DNA of 64,000 nucleotides, taken from Mesorhizobium sp. WSM4904 (GTDB lineage: Bacteria > Pseudomonadota > Alphaproteobacteria > Rhizobiales > Rhizobiaceae). Made by a program: the position numbers and the translations under genes. Positions within the stretch are counted from its first letter, which is position 1. Each line of letters opens with the position of its first letter. A model generated the notes under the pieces. The model was not told the origin of the DNA. It did no database searches and was given only the letters and a program-made list of their open reading frames with translations. Of this stretch, positions 20,556-30,148 are shown one piece after another. The DNA lies in NCBI RefSeq assembly GCF_029674545.1, contig NZ_CP121354.1:2055001-2119000 (forward strand). The letters are read 5' to 3'.

Positions 20556-21254
20556 CTACTGCCGCAGTTCCGGGAACCTGACCTGCTTGAGAATGTGCGT
20601 TGCACCTTCGCCGATGTCGCGCACGATGGCCGCGCGTGCCCGTTTGCCATCGCCGGCCTCGATCGCCGCCACGACCTCCTCATGATAGTCGATGCCGAGA
20701 ATGCCGGCGAGGTCGTCCTCGAAGCCGATGCGCAGGTTGCGCAGGAAAGGCCCGACCTGCATCCACACCGTCTCGATCAGGAAGATCATCTGCTCGTTGC
20801 CGCAGTGGCGGTAGATCGAGAACTTGAAGTCGTGATTTGTGCGCAGATAGTCGTCGATGTCGCCGCTGCGGGCGGCCTGGGTGAGCTCGGCGCAGTGACG
20901 GCGGATGGCGCGCAGGTTGTTGCCGTTGATGCGTTTGGTGGCGAGCTCGGTGGCCGTGCCTTCCAGGATCGTGCGCACGTCGGTCAATTGCTGGAAGCGA
21001 TCGGCCGAGATCACCGGCACCTCGACGCTGCCGTTCGGCATCGGGCTCAGCGCCCTCAGCGCCTGCAGCCGCATGAAGGCGCTGCGCACCGGCATGTCGC
21101 TGGTGCCGAGCTCCTTGGCGAGCTTGCGCGAGGTCAGCTTCTGGCCGGGCTGGAGCTGACCCGACATCAGCGCCCGCACCAGTTCCAGATAGACTTTCTC
21201 ATGCAGGGGTACCGTGTCGAGGGCAGTCAGTCCGAATTGTGTTTTGTCGGCCAT
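20556..21254 (-). CDS. GntR family transcriptional regulator (FCD domain)
   Basis: A 232-residue regulator. The winged HTH is at about residues 15-80 (QKLTSRKLAKELGTSDMPVRSAFMRL) and the helical FCD domain at about 85-220, with NHDFKFSIYRHCG as the metal/ligand segment. It is encoded downstream of the biuret-type operon and upstream of the GS-like gene, all on the minus strand, so it could control either. No clear palindrome was found at its own promoter. Confidence 0.85.
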   Translation of the reverse strand: MADKTQFGLTALDTVPLHEKVYLELVRALMSGQLQPGQKLTSRKLAKELGTSDMPVRSAFMRLQALRALSPMPNGSVEVPVISADRFQQLTDVRTILEGTATELATKRINGNNLRAIRRHCAELTQAARSGDIDDYLRTNHDFKFSIYRHCGNEQMIFLIETVWMQVGPFLRNLRIGFEDDLAGILGIDYHEEVVAAIEAGDGKRARAAIVRDIGEGATHILKQVRFPELRQ

Positions 21255-21548
21255 TGGCTATGCGCTGCTTCGTCCGCCCTGAAATCCGTTTCGTCAAGCA
21301 ATCCGCCGCCGGGATTACTTAGCTGGCGGTTTCGAGCCGCACGATAGGCGGTTAACGCGCGCCGCCGCAAGGGCCGCCAGGGTTGCATCCCGGCTGACCC
21401 AACGGAGCGGCATCATGCGTGCGGTGGAGCGATTCCCCTTTGCCTGACGCGGACCTCGCAACGCCTGCCGGCAGGCGGGGCCTCGACTTCCGGGCCAACA
21501 AGATTGCTGTCGTTCAGCTGGAAGGAAGGCTCCCGGCTGTCGTTGTGC
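21255..21548. other. Intergenic region between allophanate hydrolase and GntR genes
   Basis: A gap of 294 bp. It contains a perfect 16-bp palindrome, CGCCTGCCGGCAGGCG, at 21462-21477, without a T run; this might be a weak transcription stop for the minus-strand operon. No gene was seen. Confidence 0.4.
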
Positions 21549-23345
21549 TTACTGGGTCCTCGCGAGGAAACTGCGCCAGCCGCCATAGGCGGAGATATCC
21601 GTTGCCGCCGACAGACCGGCGGTCTCGGCCAGAAAACCCTTCGCCGATGTTCCATCGTCGAGCTCGATGGTGCCGATGCCGAGCGGTGGCGGGATGGCGG
21701 CGACGAAGCGGCCGAATGCCTCGGCAGAAAGCCGCCAGACCTCGACCTCGATCGCGGTGCCGCCGCCTGCGACGCGGATCAGTCCCGGTTTTGGCGTGGT
21801 CTGGCCGGCAAGCTCATAGAGCTTGTAGGAAGGCGTCGTCGTCGTCGCCCGGCAGAAACGCGCGCCAGCTTCCTTGAGCTGGCAATTGAGCGGCATCCCC
21901 GAAAGATGCGCGCCGACGACAACCATTTCGATCATGCCATCCTCGGCCGATGCGCTGGCTGGGCGCGCGCTCGACTGCCGCCACCCGGTCGCGCCGAGGG
22001 CGAGGCCGCTCGCCGAATGCAGGTCGCGCGCGACCGCCGCGACGAGGCCGTCCCGGCCGGCGGCGGCCAGAAGCGTAACGCTCATCGGCAGGCCGTCGTC
22101 GCGCGTGCCGGCCGGCACGGCGATGCCGCACATGTCGAGGAGATTGACGAAATTGGTGTAGGTGCCGAGCCGGCTGTTGGTGGCGATCGGATCGGCAAGC
22201 ACGGCATCGACCGTGTAGTGGGTCGGCGCCGTCGGCACGCAGAGAAGATCGACGGAGGCGATGACCGGGGCAAGCCGCGCCTTGCAGGCCTGCAGGGCAT
22301 AGAGTCCGCGGAAGGCGTCGGCGGCCGACAGGTTTCTGGCGCCACCGATGATCTTGCGCGTCACCGGATGGAGCGCTGTTTCATTCGCCTCGAAGAAATC
22401 ACGGATCGCCGCATAGCGCTCCGCGACCCAGGCGCCTTCATAGAGCAGGTCGGCCGTCGCATAGAAGTCGCCGAACGGGATCTCGACGAGCCTGGCGCCG
22501 TGCGTCTCCAGGGCAGCGAGAGCGGCCTCTAAGCCCGCCTGCATCGATGTGTCGCCGAAGAATTTCAAGTCGGCCTTGGCCGGGATGCCGACATTCAGCA
22601 CCGGCGGGCGGGGGGCGAGTGGCTGGACGGCGATGTCGCGCGAATAAGGATCGGCGGCATCGTGCGTCGCGGCGGCCGAGAACACCGCATAGGCGTCGTC
22701 GACCGTCAGCGCGAAAACCGAGACGCAATCGAGCGTCCGGCAGGCCGGCACCACGCCCGCCGTCGACAGCGCGCCAACGGTTGGCTTCAACCCGACGATG
22801 TTGTTGAGGCCGGCCGGAATGCGGCCCGAGCCGGCGGTGTCGGTGCCGAGCGCGAAGGAGACGATGCCGCGCGCCGTCGCCACCGCGGAGCCGGAGGAGG
22901 AGCCGCCGGGCACGAGCTTAGGATCGATCGCATTCCTCGGGATCGGCCAGGGCGTGCGCACGCCGACGAGGCCAGTGGCGAACTGGTCGAGATTGGTCTT
23001 GCCGACGACCAGGGCGCCCGCCGCCTTGAGCTTCGCCACGACCGTCGCATCCTTGTCCGGCGTGTAAGCATATTCAGCGCAGGCGGCCGTGCTAGGCATG
23101 CCGGCGACATCGATGTTGTCCTTGACGGCGAAGGGGATGCCCCAGAGCGGCTTGGTCACTGGGTCGAACGAGCCGAGCGCTTCGGCTTCGGCCAGCATCA
23201 CGGCTTTCGTCGCAAGGTGGATGAAGATGCCGGGATCGCCCGCCGCCTCGACGCGGGCCAGCACCGTATCGATCACCTCGGCTATGCCGGTGCCAGCCAG
23301 GTAGGCCGCATGCAGGCTGCCGATGTCGAAGCGGATGTCGCTCAT
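21549..23345 (-). CDS. atzF: Allophanate hydrolase
   Basis: A 598-residue amidase-signature enzyme that hydrolyses allophanate to ammonia and CO2, the last step of biuret and cyanuric acid catabolism. The Ser-cisSer-Lys triad is visible: Lys75 (AVKDNID), Ser149 (PGGSSSG) and Ser173 (TDTAGSGRIPAG), each offset by 16 from the triad of the Pseudomonas ADP enzyme as I recall it. The C-terminal domain (about residues 460-598) typical of full-length AtzF is present. The ATG at 23345 overlaps the cupin stop by four bases. It is the terminal gene of the operon with biuret hydrolase and a BMP-type importer. Confidence 0.93.
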   Translation of the reverse strand: MSDIRFDIGSLHAAYLAGTGIAEVIDTVLARVEAAGDPGIFIHLATKAVMLAEAEALGSFDPVTKPLWGIPFAVKDNIDVAGMPSTAACAEYAYTPDKDATVVAKLKAAGALVVGKTNLDQFATGLVGVRTPWPIPRNAIDPKLVPGGSSSGSAVATARGIVSFALGTDTAGSGRIPAGLNNIVGLKPTVGALSTAGVVPACRTLDCVSVFALTVDDAYAVFSAAATHDAADPYSRDIAVQPLAPRPPVLNVGIPAKADLKFFGDTSMQAGLEAALAALETHGARLVEIPFGDFYATADLLYEGAWVAERYAAIRDFFEANETALHPVTRKIIGGARNLSAADAFRGLYALQACKARLAPVIASVDLLCVPTAPTHYTVDAVLADPIATNSRLGTYTNFVNLLDMCGIAVPAGTRDDGLPMSVTLLAAAGRDGLVAAVARDLHSASGLALGATGWRQSSARPASASAEDGMIEMVVVGAHLSGMPLNCQLKEAGARFCRATTTTPSYKLYELAGQTTPKPGLIRVAGGGTAIEVEVWRLSAEAFGRFVAAIPPPLGIGTIELDDGTSAKGFLAETAGLSAATDISAYGGWRSFLARTQ

Positions 23346-23692
23346 TTCGTCTCCCCCAGAATGATCACCGGCAGGTCCCATTGGATCAGCACGACGCAGC
23401 CGGCTTTCGTCCACACCGAATGCTCGGTGCCGACCGGATTGAGGATCACGCTGCCTGCCGGATAGTCGCCGTTCTCGTCGCTTTGGGTGCCTTCCAGCAC
23501 GACGATGGTTTCCAGCCCGGCATGGCGGTGGCGCGGCACACCGGCGCCCGGCTGATATTTAAGGACCGCCACGGACGGTTCGACCGGCCTGCCCTTGAGA
23601 AGCCAGTGCACCGTCACGCCGTCGCGGAAAGGCTCGAACGCCAGATCGCGCCAGCCACCGTCCACAAGGCCGGCAAAGGCAAGATTAGGCAT
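23342..23692 (-). CDS. Cupin domain protein
   Basis: A 116-residue single-domain cupin with motif 1 [14 protein letters not shown] and motif 2 [13 protein letters not shown] supplying His ligands. The ATG at 23692 is chosen; it overlaps the end of the hydrolase gene upstream, and a TTG six bases earlier is less likely. Its position between a cysteine hydrolase and allophanate hydrolase suggests an accessory or substrate-binding role in ureide breakdown, but no reaction can be assigned. Confidence 0.75.
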   Translation of the reverse strand: MPNLAFAGLVDGGWRDLAFEPFRDGVTVHWLLKGRPVEPSVAVLKYQPGAGVPRHRHAGLETIVVLEGTQSDENGDYPAGSVILNPVGTEHSVWTKAGCVVLIQWDLPVIILGETK

Positions 23693-24353
23693 TCGCAATT
23701 CCCTCGAGCACCTGGTCGGTGGTCGCCGTCCAGCCGACGATCGCGCCCTGCGCCTTGATCATGGCGAGCGCGGCGGTCTTGAATTCGGGAAAGTAGCTCT
23801 CCGTCGCGTCCTCGGCGACCAGACACTCATAGCCGCGGTCGTTGGCCTCGCGCATCGTCGTCTGCACACAGACTTCTGTCGTCACGCCGGCGAAGACCAG
23901 CTGCCGGGCGCCGATCCGCTTCAGGTCATCGCCGAGGCCGGTCGCGTAGAAGGCGCCCTTGCCGGGCTTCTCGATGACGATCTCGCCGGGTAGAGGCGCA
24001 AGCTCATCGAGGATCGCCGTGCCTGGCTCGCCGGCGATCAGGACGCGGCCCATCGGGCCGACATCGCCGATGCGGATCGACGGGTTGCCGCGGTTGCGCT
24101 TGGCTGGCGGCAGGTCCGAAAGGTCGGGCCTGTGGCACTCCATGGTGTGGATCACCGGCAGGCCGGCGGCGCGAAAACCTTCGATCAGCCTCTTCACCGT
24201 CGGCACGATCGCGGTCACCCGGCTGACGTCGTTGCCGAGGCTGGCGCCGAAACCGCCGGGCTCGGCGAAGTCGCGCTGCATGTCGATGACAATAAGCGCC
24301 GTCGACTGCGGCTCGAAGGCAAAGGCGAAAGGCAGCGCTTCGATTTTTGCCAT
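23685..24353 (-). CDS. Isochorismatase-like cysteine hydrolase, second ureide hydrolase (possibly triuret-type)
   Basis: A 222-residue cysteine hydrolase with the intact triad Asp24 (IVIDMQRDF), Lys129 (EKPGKGAF) and Cys162 ([16 protein letters not shown]). It is a diverged paralogue of the BiuH-like protein encoded 1.5 kb upstream. In known triuret degraders a BiuH paralogue (TrtA) opens triuret to carboxybiuret, which decays to biuret; this gene could have that role, or act on another carbamoyl compound. The start overlaps the stop of the ATPase gene by four bases, so it is part of the operon. The function beyond amidohydrolase is inference. Confidence 0.8.
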   Translation of the reverse strand: MAKIEALPFAFAFEPQSTALIVIDMQRDFAEPGGFGASLGNDVSRVTAIVPTVKRLIEGFRAAGLPVIHTMECHRPDLSDLPPAKRNRGNPSIRIGDVGPMGRVLIAGEPGTAILDELAPLPGEIVIEKPGKGAFYATGLGDDLKRIGARQLVFAGVTTEVCVQTTMREANDRGYECLVAEDATESYFPEFKTAALAMIKAQGAIVGWTATTDQVLEGIANA

Positions 24354-25885
24354 CAGTGGTGCCCCGCCATGTGCTCGCCGATCGTCTGCACGCTCGCCTG
24401 CGCGATCGGCGTCTCGTAGACGAGCGCGCCGTCGGACATGACGAGGATGCGGTCCGAGAGCTCCAGGAGCTCATCCAAATCTTCCGACATCAGGAGCACC
24501 GCGGCCCCCGCGTTGCGAGCCTTCATGATGCGGGCGCGGATTTCGGCGACGGCGGAGAAGTCGAGGCCGAAGCAAGGGTTGGAGACGATCAAAAGGTCGA
24601 CCTCGCCGGTGAGCTCGCGGGCGAGCACGGCGCGCTGCACATTGCCGCCCGACAGCGAGGCGATCGGCGAGGAGAGCGATGCGGTCTTGACCTTGAACTG
24701 CTCAACCAGCCGGGCGCTGAAGGATTTGATGGCGCCGGCGTTGATCCAGCTCACCGGCTTGCCGTTGCCATCGACGTCGAAGGTGCGGAAGGCGATGTTC
24801 TCGGCGACCGTCATCCTCGGCGCGCAGGCATTCTTCAGCGGCTCCTCCGGGATGAGGCGGACGTTGAGCGCACGCGCCTCCGCGCGTGTCGCAGCATAGG
24901 CCGTGCCGCGAACCACGACTTCGCCCGCCTCGCTGGCGCGCTGTCCGGCCAGCACTTCCAGGAACTCCTTCTGGCCGTTGCCCGAGATGCCGGCAATGCC
25001 GACGATCTCGCCGGAGCGCACGCCGAGCTCGGCGATGTTGATCGATTTGAGGCCGGTTCGGTCCGGTGCCTTCAGCGCCCTGACCTCGAGCACGATCTCG
25101 GCATCCGGCTTCGGCTCGGCACGGCTGTCGAGCGCGGCGATCGGCTGGTCGCCGATCATCATCGCCGCCATTTCGCTGCGCGAAAGATCCGAGACCTTCC
25201 CGGTTCCGGTGAGCCTGCCCTTGCGCAGCACCGTGATGTCGTCGGCGAATGCCGTGACCTCGTGGAACTTGTGCGAGATCATCAGCACGGTGAGGTCGCC
25301 CGCCTTCGTCATGCCGCGCACCAGGCCAAGCACTTCCTGCGCCTCGCCCGGGGTGAGGACTGATGTCGGCTCGTCCAGCACCAGAAAATTGCGGCCGAGA
25401 TAGAGCTGCTTGATGATCTCCAGCTTCTGCTTCTCGCCGGCGGCGAGCTCGGCCACCTTGACGTCGAGCGGCAGCTTGAAGGGCATGCGCTCCATGAAGG
25501 CTGCAAGTGCTGTGCGCTCCTTGCGCCAGTCGATGACGCCCGGCACCTTCTCGCGCGAGATGACCAGGTTCTCGGCGCCGGTCAGCGAAGGCACGAGCGT
25601 GAAATGCTGATAGACCATGCCGAGACCGAGCGCCGAGGCATCCCTGGGGCTGGCGATCGTCACCTCGCGTCCGTCGACCATCATGTCGCCCGACGTCGGG
25701 TGGTAGAAACCCATCATGCATTTGACCAGCGTCGACTTGCCGGCGCCGTTCTCGCCGAGCAGGGCGTGGAAGGAGCCTGCAGGCACTTTGATTGAGACGT
25801 CGTCGAGCGCGGTGAAGCCGCCGAAGCGCATGGTCATGCCGATGGTCTCGACGCCGATCGCCTCGCGGTGGAGAGTTCCGCTCAT
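24353..25885 (-). CDS. ABC transporter ATP-binding protein of the BMP family (two ATPase domains)
   Basis: A 510-residue tandem ATPase. The N-domain has Walker [10 protein letters not shown] and [10 protein letters not shown]; the C-domain has a non-canonical first motif (GISGNGQKE), [10 protein letters not shown] and a variant Walker B ([12 protein letters not shown]). This pattern fits the ATPase of basic-membrane-protein (BMP) importers for nucleosides and related compounds. It lies in one operon with two permeases, a BMP-type binding protein and ureide hydrolases, so the likely cargo is biuret, triuret or a similar carbamoyl compound. Confidence 0.9.
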   Translation of the reverse strand: MSGTLHREAIGVETIGMTMRFGGFTALDDVSIKVPAGSFHALLGENGAGKSTLVKCMMGFYHPTSGDMMVDGREVTIASPRDASALGLGMVYQHFTLVPSLTGAENLVISREKVPGVIDWRKERTALAAFMERMPFKLPLDVKVAELAAGEKQKLEIIKQLYLGRNFLVLDEPTSVLTPGEAQEVLGLVRGMTKAGDLTVLMISHKFHEVTAFADDITVLRKGRLTGTGKVSDLSRSEMAAMMIGDQPIAALDSRAEPKPDAEIVLEVRALKAPDRTGLKSINIAELGVRSGEIVGIAGISGNGQKEFLEVLAGQRASEAGEVVVRGTAYAATRAEARALNVRLIPEEPLKNACAPRMTVAENIAFRTFDVDGNGKPVSWINAGAIKSFSARLVEQFKVKTASLSSPIASLSGGNVQRAVLARELTGEVDLLIVSNPCFGLDFSAVAEIRARIMKARNAGAAVLLMSEDLDELLELSDRILVMSDGALVYETPIAQASVQTIGEHMAGHH

Positions 25886-25895
25886 CGCCGGCTCC

Positions 25896-26597
25896 TCACG
25901 GCAGTTGGGCGACGAGGGCGGCCGAATTCGAGACGGCGCCGAAGACGCCGCCCTGCATCTTGATCATCTTGATCGCCGCCAGATGGTTGCCGTAGTCGGT
26001 CGCCCCGCAGCAATCCTCCAGCATCACGCATTCGAAGCCGCGATCGTTGGCCTCGCGCATGGTGGTGTGCACGCAGACATCGGTAGTGATGCCGGTGAGC
26101 ACGATGTTCTCGATGCCGCGCTGGTTGAGGATCAATTCGAGGTCGGTGGCGCAGAACGAGCCCTTGCCCGGTTTGTCGATGATCGGCTCGCCCTCGGCCG
26201 GGTAGAGGTCGGGGATGATGTCCCAGCCCGGTTCACCTCGCACCAGGATGCGCCCGCAGGGGCCGGGATCGCCGATGCCGGCATTGATGCGGCGCGAGCG
26301 CCAGCGCTTGTTGGCCGGCAGGTCGGCGAGGTCGGGGCGATGGCCCTCGCGCGTGTGGATGATGGTGTAGCCCTTCGCCCGCATGGCGGCGAGCACAGAT
26401 TTGATCGGCTCGATCGGCGCCCTGACCAGCGACAGGTCATAGCCCATATGGTCGACATAGCCGCCAGGCCCGCAGAAATCGGTCTGCATGTCGATGATGA
26501 TCAGCGCCGTGTTGTCCGGCCGCAGATCGCCATTGTAGGGCCAGGGATAGGGATCGGCGTCGATGTAGCGCTGGGTGATCTCGGCTCTGGCGTTCAT
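25896..26597 (-). CDS. biuH: Biuret amidohydrolase
   Basis: A 233-residue isochorismatase-superfamily cysteine hydrolase that converts biuret to allophanate and ammonia. Asp36 ([10 protein letters not shown]), Lys142 (IDKPGKGSF) and Cys175 ([15 protein letters not shown]) fall at the residue numbers reported for the Rhizobium leguminosarum enzyme, and the N-terminal [11 protein letters not shown] segment is characteristic. It is encoded between the ATPase and a permease of the importer, with allophanate hydrolase at the operon end, giving a complete biuret-to-ammonia route. Confidence 0.93.
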   Translation of the reverse strand: MNARAEITQRYIDADPYPWPYNGDLRPDNTALIIIDMQTDFCGPGGYVDHMGYDLSLVRAPIEPIKSVLAAMRAKGYTIIHTREGHRPDLADLPANKRWRSRRINAGIGDPGPCGRILVRGEPGWDIIPDLYPAEGEPIIDKPGKGSFCATDLELILNQRGIENIVLTGITTDVCVHTTMREANDRGFECVMLEDCCGATDYGNHLAAIKMIKMQGGVFGAVSNSAALVAQLP

Positions 26598-26637
26598 GGC
26601 AAAAACTCCGGTCTCGCGAGCGGCACGTGGTGCGCGG

Positions 26638-27564
26638 TCATTTGGTGATCGACAGTTCGCCTGGAGCGCCGGCGAGCGTGCGGCTCGGCGACGAGGTGGC
26701 GATCATGATGACGAGGGTGAGGATGTAGGGCGCGGCGTAGAAGAGGTAGTAGCCCTGGGTGACGCCCACCGACTGCAGCGCCGGGCCGAGCGCGCCGGCG
26801 CCGCCGAACAGCAGCGCGGCGGCAAAGCAGCCGAGCGGGTTCCAGCGGGCGAAGATGACCAACGCCACCGCCATCAGCCCCTGGCCCGACGAGATGCGCT
26901 CGGTCCAGCTGCCGGGATAATAGAGCGACAGATAGGCGCCGCCGATACCGGCCAGCGCACCGCCGACGCCGGTGGCCAGCAGGCGCACCGTGTTGGGGTC
27001 GAGGCCCATGGCGCGCGCGGCATCGGCGCTGTCGCCGACCACGCGCACGATCAGGCCGATGCGCGTGTTGCGGAACGCCCACCAGAGGAAAGCCGCGAGC
27101 GCGGCACCAATAAGGAACAGCACGTTGACGTTGAGCGCCGCCTGCACCTGAGGGATGTCGGACCAAGCGCCAAAGGGGATCGCCGGCAGGTCCGGCGCCG
27201 AAGGCTGGATGAAGGGCTTGCCGAAGAAGAAGGCGAGACCGGTGCCGAACAGCATCAGGGCGATGCCGATGGCGATATCGTTGACCTTCGGGAATTTGCA
27301 GATCCAGCCGTGGAAGAGGCCGAAGCAGAGGCCGGCGACCGCCGCCGCCAAAAGGCCGAGCCATGGCGAGCCGGTCATCACCGCCACCGCATAGGCGCTC
27401 ATGGCGCCGAACACCAGCGTGCCCTCGAGGCCGAGATTGATGCGGCCCGAGCTTTCGGTGATGGCTTCGCCGAGCGAGACGAAGATGAAGGGGGTGGACA
27501 CGCGGATAGCGCCGCCCAGCATGGCGAGCGGCACGCCCCAGAGGCCGATGTCGATGGCTTCCAT
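26638..27564 (-). CDS. BMP-type ABC transporter permease 2
   Basis: A 308-residue inner-membrane protein of the BPD_transp_2 family. It carries about eight hydrophobic segments and the segment [19 protein letters not shown] with the NxGxEG signature typical of nucleoside/BMP permeases, then [20 protein letters not shown]. The ATG at 27564 overlaps the stop of permease 1 by four bases. It pairs with that protein to form the channel. Confidence 0.9.
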   Translation of the reverse strand: MEAIDIGLWGVPLAMLGGAIRVSTPFIFVSLGEAITESSGRINLGLEGTLVFGAMSAYAVAVMTGSPWLGLLAAAVAGLCFGLFHGWICKFPKVNDIAIGIALMLFGTGLAFFFGKPFIQPSAPDLPAIPFGAWSDIPQVQAALNVNVLFLIGAALAAFLWWAFRNTRIGLIVRVVGDSADAARAMGLDPNTVRLLATGVGGALAGIGGAYLSLYYPGSWTERISSGQGLMAVALVIFARWNPLGCFAAALLFGGAGALGPALQSVGVTQGYYLFYAAPYILTLVIMIATSSPSRTLAGAPGELSITK

Positions 27565-28706
27565 CAGACAGTCCCCTTCAAGGAATCGGGCCTCTGCCAG
27601 AGGTCGGGATTGAAGAGCTTGAAGCGGCCGTAGAAGGTCTCGCTGAACAGGATGACGATGAACAGCATGCCCTGCAGCACCAGAACGGTCGCGTCGGGCA
27701 GGTCCATGCGGCGCTGGATGAGCCCGCCGGACGCGTCGATGCCGCCAAGCAGGAAGGCGACGGGGATGATGGCAAGCGGATTGTGGCGGGCAAGGAAAGC
27801 GACGAGGATGCCGGTATAGCCGTAGCCGGCAGCCAGCGAGCCGTTGGCGCTGCCCTGCACGGCCGCTACCTCGAGCATGCCGGCAAGGCCGGCGAAGCCG
27901 CCCGCCAGCGCGGTGAAGCCGACGATCAGCGGACCGACGGCAAGCCCCTGCACCTGCGCCGCTCTGACATTGCCGCCGGCGATGCGGGCGGCGAAGCCCC
28001 AGCGGGTCTTCTCGATCAGCAGCCAGGAGAGCACGCAGGCGAGGATGCCGACGACGAGGCCCCAGTGCACTTCCATGCCCGGGATGTTGCCGACGCGGTA
28101 GATATCGGCCAGCGGCTGGGTCGAGGGTTTGTTGAGCGAGGCGGGGTCGCGCAGCGGCCCTTCCACCAGATGGTTCATCAGTGCGATGGCGATATAGGCC
28201 ATCAGCAGGCTGGAGATGGTCTCGTTGACGGCGCGGTAGTGACGCAACGCGCCGACGGCACCTATCCAGATGCCGCCGGCGGCCACGCCCCCCACGCCCA
28301 TGAGGAGGATGACGAGAAAAGACGGCGCGCCGTTCAGCGCCACGCCGATGGCGGCCGCGGCGACGCCGCCGAGCACGATCGCGCCCTCGCCGCCGATGAC
28401 GACCAGGCCAAGGCGCGCCGGCAGCGCCACGCAGAGTGCCGCAAGCAAGAGTGGCGCGCCGCGCGACAGCGAATTCTGGATCGAGAACCAGGAGCCGAAG
28501 CCGCCCCGCCACATCGTCTCGTAGAGCTGGACAGGCGATTTGCCGACCATCGCGATGAACAGGCTGAACAGCAGCATGCCGGCGACCAGCGCGGCGAGCG
28601 GAATGACGAAGGCCTCTGCCCGCCTGGCGATCCATTCGAGCGCCGTTCGGTATCCCCTCGCATCGAGGATGGCCCGCACGTCCGTACCGCTCACCGCTTC
28701 CGTCAT
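27564..28706 (-). CDS. BMP-type ABC transporter permease 1
   Basis: A 380-residue inner-membrane protein of the BPD_transp_2 family, longer than permease 2 because of an N-terminal membrane segment and a periplasmic loop. It contains GLVVIGGEGAIVLGGVAAA, NETISSLLMAYIAIALMN and AGMLEVAAVQGSANGSLAAG. It is encoded directly after the binding protein, with a 4-nt overlap to permease 2. Confidence 0.9.
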   Translation of the reverse strand: MTEAVSGTDVRAILDARGYRTALEWIARRAEAFVIPLAALVAGMLLFSLFIAMVGKSPVQLYETMWRGGFGSWFSIQNSLSRGAPLLLAALCVALPARLGLVVIGGEGAIVLGGVAAAAIGVALNGAPSFLVILLMGVGGVAAGGIWIGAVGALRHYRAVNETISSLLMAYIAIALMNHLVEGPLRDPASLNKPSTQPLADIYRVGNIPGMEVHWGLVVGILACVLSWLLIEKTRWGFAARIAGGNVRAAQVQGLAVGPLIVGFTALAGGFAGLAGMLEVAAVQGSANGSLAAGYGYTGILVAFLARHNPLAIIPVAFLLGGIDASGGLIQRRMDLPDATVLVLQGMLFIVILFSETFYGRFKLFNPDLWQRPDSLKGTV

Positions 28707-28728
28707 CGCCTCGTCTCCCTTGGCCCGC

Positions 28729-29856
28729 TCAGGCGGTCGAGCCGACGACGCCCTCGACGAGATAGTCCATGCTTTCGAGCTCGATGGCTGTCTCGACGAA
28801 GGCCTGGCCTTCGGTGGCGACGACGGCGCCTTTGTTGCTCTTCAGCGGTCCCTTGATGACGGAGAAGCCGCCCTTCATCATTTCGGCCAGCGTGGCGTCG
28901 AACTGCTTGCGCGCGGCTTCGCCGACGGCGGGCCCGAGCGGACTCATCTTGACGAAGCCGTCGGCCAGGCCGCCGCGCGTGAAATTGGGCAGCGGCTTGC
29001 CGGCGACGAGATCGTCGACGAACATCTTGTAGACCTTGGCCCAGTTCCACTCCGCGCCGGTCAGATATTTTTCCGGCGCCAGCGGACTTTGGTTGGCGTG
29101 GTAGCCGCAGACGAAGGCGCCGCGCCCGGCGGCCGTCTCGACCACCACCTTGGGACTGTCGACATGGCAGGTGATGACGTCGGCGCCCTGGTCGACCAGC
29201 GCGTTGGTGGCCTCGGCCTCCTTGACCGCCAGCGACCATTCTCCGGTGAAGATCACCTGGCAGGTGATCGCCGGATCGACCGAGCGCGCGCCGAGCAGGA
29301 AGGAGTTGATGTTGAGCAGCACCTGCGGGATCGGCTTGGCGGCGACGAAGCCGAGTTTCTTCGATTTGGTGGTGTGTCCGGCGACGACGCCGTTCAGGTA
29401 CTGACCCATGCCGATATAGCCGAAATAGGAGCCGGCGTTGATCGGATGCTTGTCCTTGTTCCACATGCCGCCGCAATGGCGGAACTGCACGTCGGGGAAC
29501 TTGGCGCACATGGCCAGCATATGCGGATCGAAATAGCCGAATGAAGTCGGGAAGATCAGCGAGGCGCCGTCGAGATTGATCATCGATTCCATCGTCTTCT
29601 GGACGTCGACCGTCTCGGGAACGTTCTCTTCCTCGACGATGGAAATGCCTTCGATGCCCTTCAGCGTCGCAGCCCCTTCGGCATGCGCCTGGTTGTAGCC
29701 ATAGTCGTCCTTCGGGCCGACATAGATGAAGCCGACGGTCGCGGAGGCGGCGCGCGCGGCGCGGATCGGAAAGGCTGCCGAGGCCAGACCGAGAGCCGCT
29801 CCGACGGCGGAGGTCTTGAGCAGGTCGCGGCGGCTAAGCATGAATCTCTCGGTCAT
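28729..29856 (-). CDS. BMP family ABC transporter substrate-binding protein
   Basis: A 375-residue periplasmic protein with a Tat-type signal, SRRDLLKTSAVGAALG. The mature part has the BMP/Med domain: VGFIYVGPKDDYGYNQAH near the N terminus, then SFGYFDPHMLAM and GYIGMGQYLNGVVAG. It is the first gene of the minus-strand operon, divergent from a GntR gene across 290 bp that carries TGCATGCA-type operator sites. Probable ligand: biuret, triuret or a similar ureide, by context only. Confidence 0.88.
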   Translation of the reverse strand: MTERFMLSRRDLLKTSAVGAALGLASAAFPIRAARAASATVGFIYVGPKDDYGYNQAHAEGAATLKGIEGISIVEEENVPETVDVQKTMESMINLDGASLIFPTSFGYFDPHMLAMCAKFPDVQFRHCGGMWNKDKHPINAGSYFGYIGMGQYLNGVVAGHTTKSKKLGFVAAKPIPQVLLNINSFLLGARSVDPAITCQVIFTGEWSLAVKEAEATNALVDQGADVITCHVDSPKVVVETAAGRGAFVCGYHANQSPLAPEKYLTGAEWNWAKVYKMFVDDLVAGKPLPNFTRGGLADGFVKMSPLGPAVGEAARKQFDATLAEMMKGGFSVIKGPLKSNKGAVVATEGQAFVETAIELESMDYLVEGVVGSTA

Positions 29857-29911
29857 TTTCGAATGCTCCCCTTTCTTGGACCCGGCGCGGGTCGGTTAAC
29901 GTCTCGTCAAG

Positions 29912-30017
29912 AAAGTGCATGCAATCGCTATGCCAGTTTCATGGCGATATTTTATGTAATAAAATCAATAGATGACTTTAGCGGGTCTGCATAAATGCGA
30001 GGCAAGTGCATGCACTT
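29912..30017. promoter_or_regulatory. Divergent regulatory region with two TGCATGCA-centred sites
   Basis: A perfect 14-bp palindrome, AAGTGCATGCACTT, lies at 30004-30017, and a near copy, AAAGTGCATGCAAT, at 29912-29925. They lie between the divergent BMP operon and GntR gene, about 80 bp apart centre to centre. They are the likely binding sites of the GntR protein encoded at 30149. Confidence 0.65.
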
Positions 30018-30148
30018 TTTGCCTGAGAAATGGCCAATTTGACATGTTGGCCAAAATCTAGGCATACAGAGATGCGACTTGAGTCGAAATCAGCCCGCAG
30101 GCCCCCAAGGCCGCGGGTCCGGGTATGAGAAGCCGGACGGGAGGAGGC

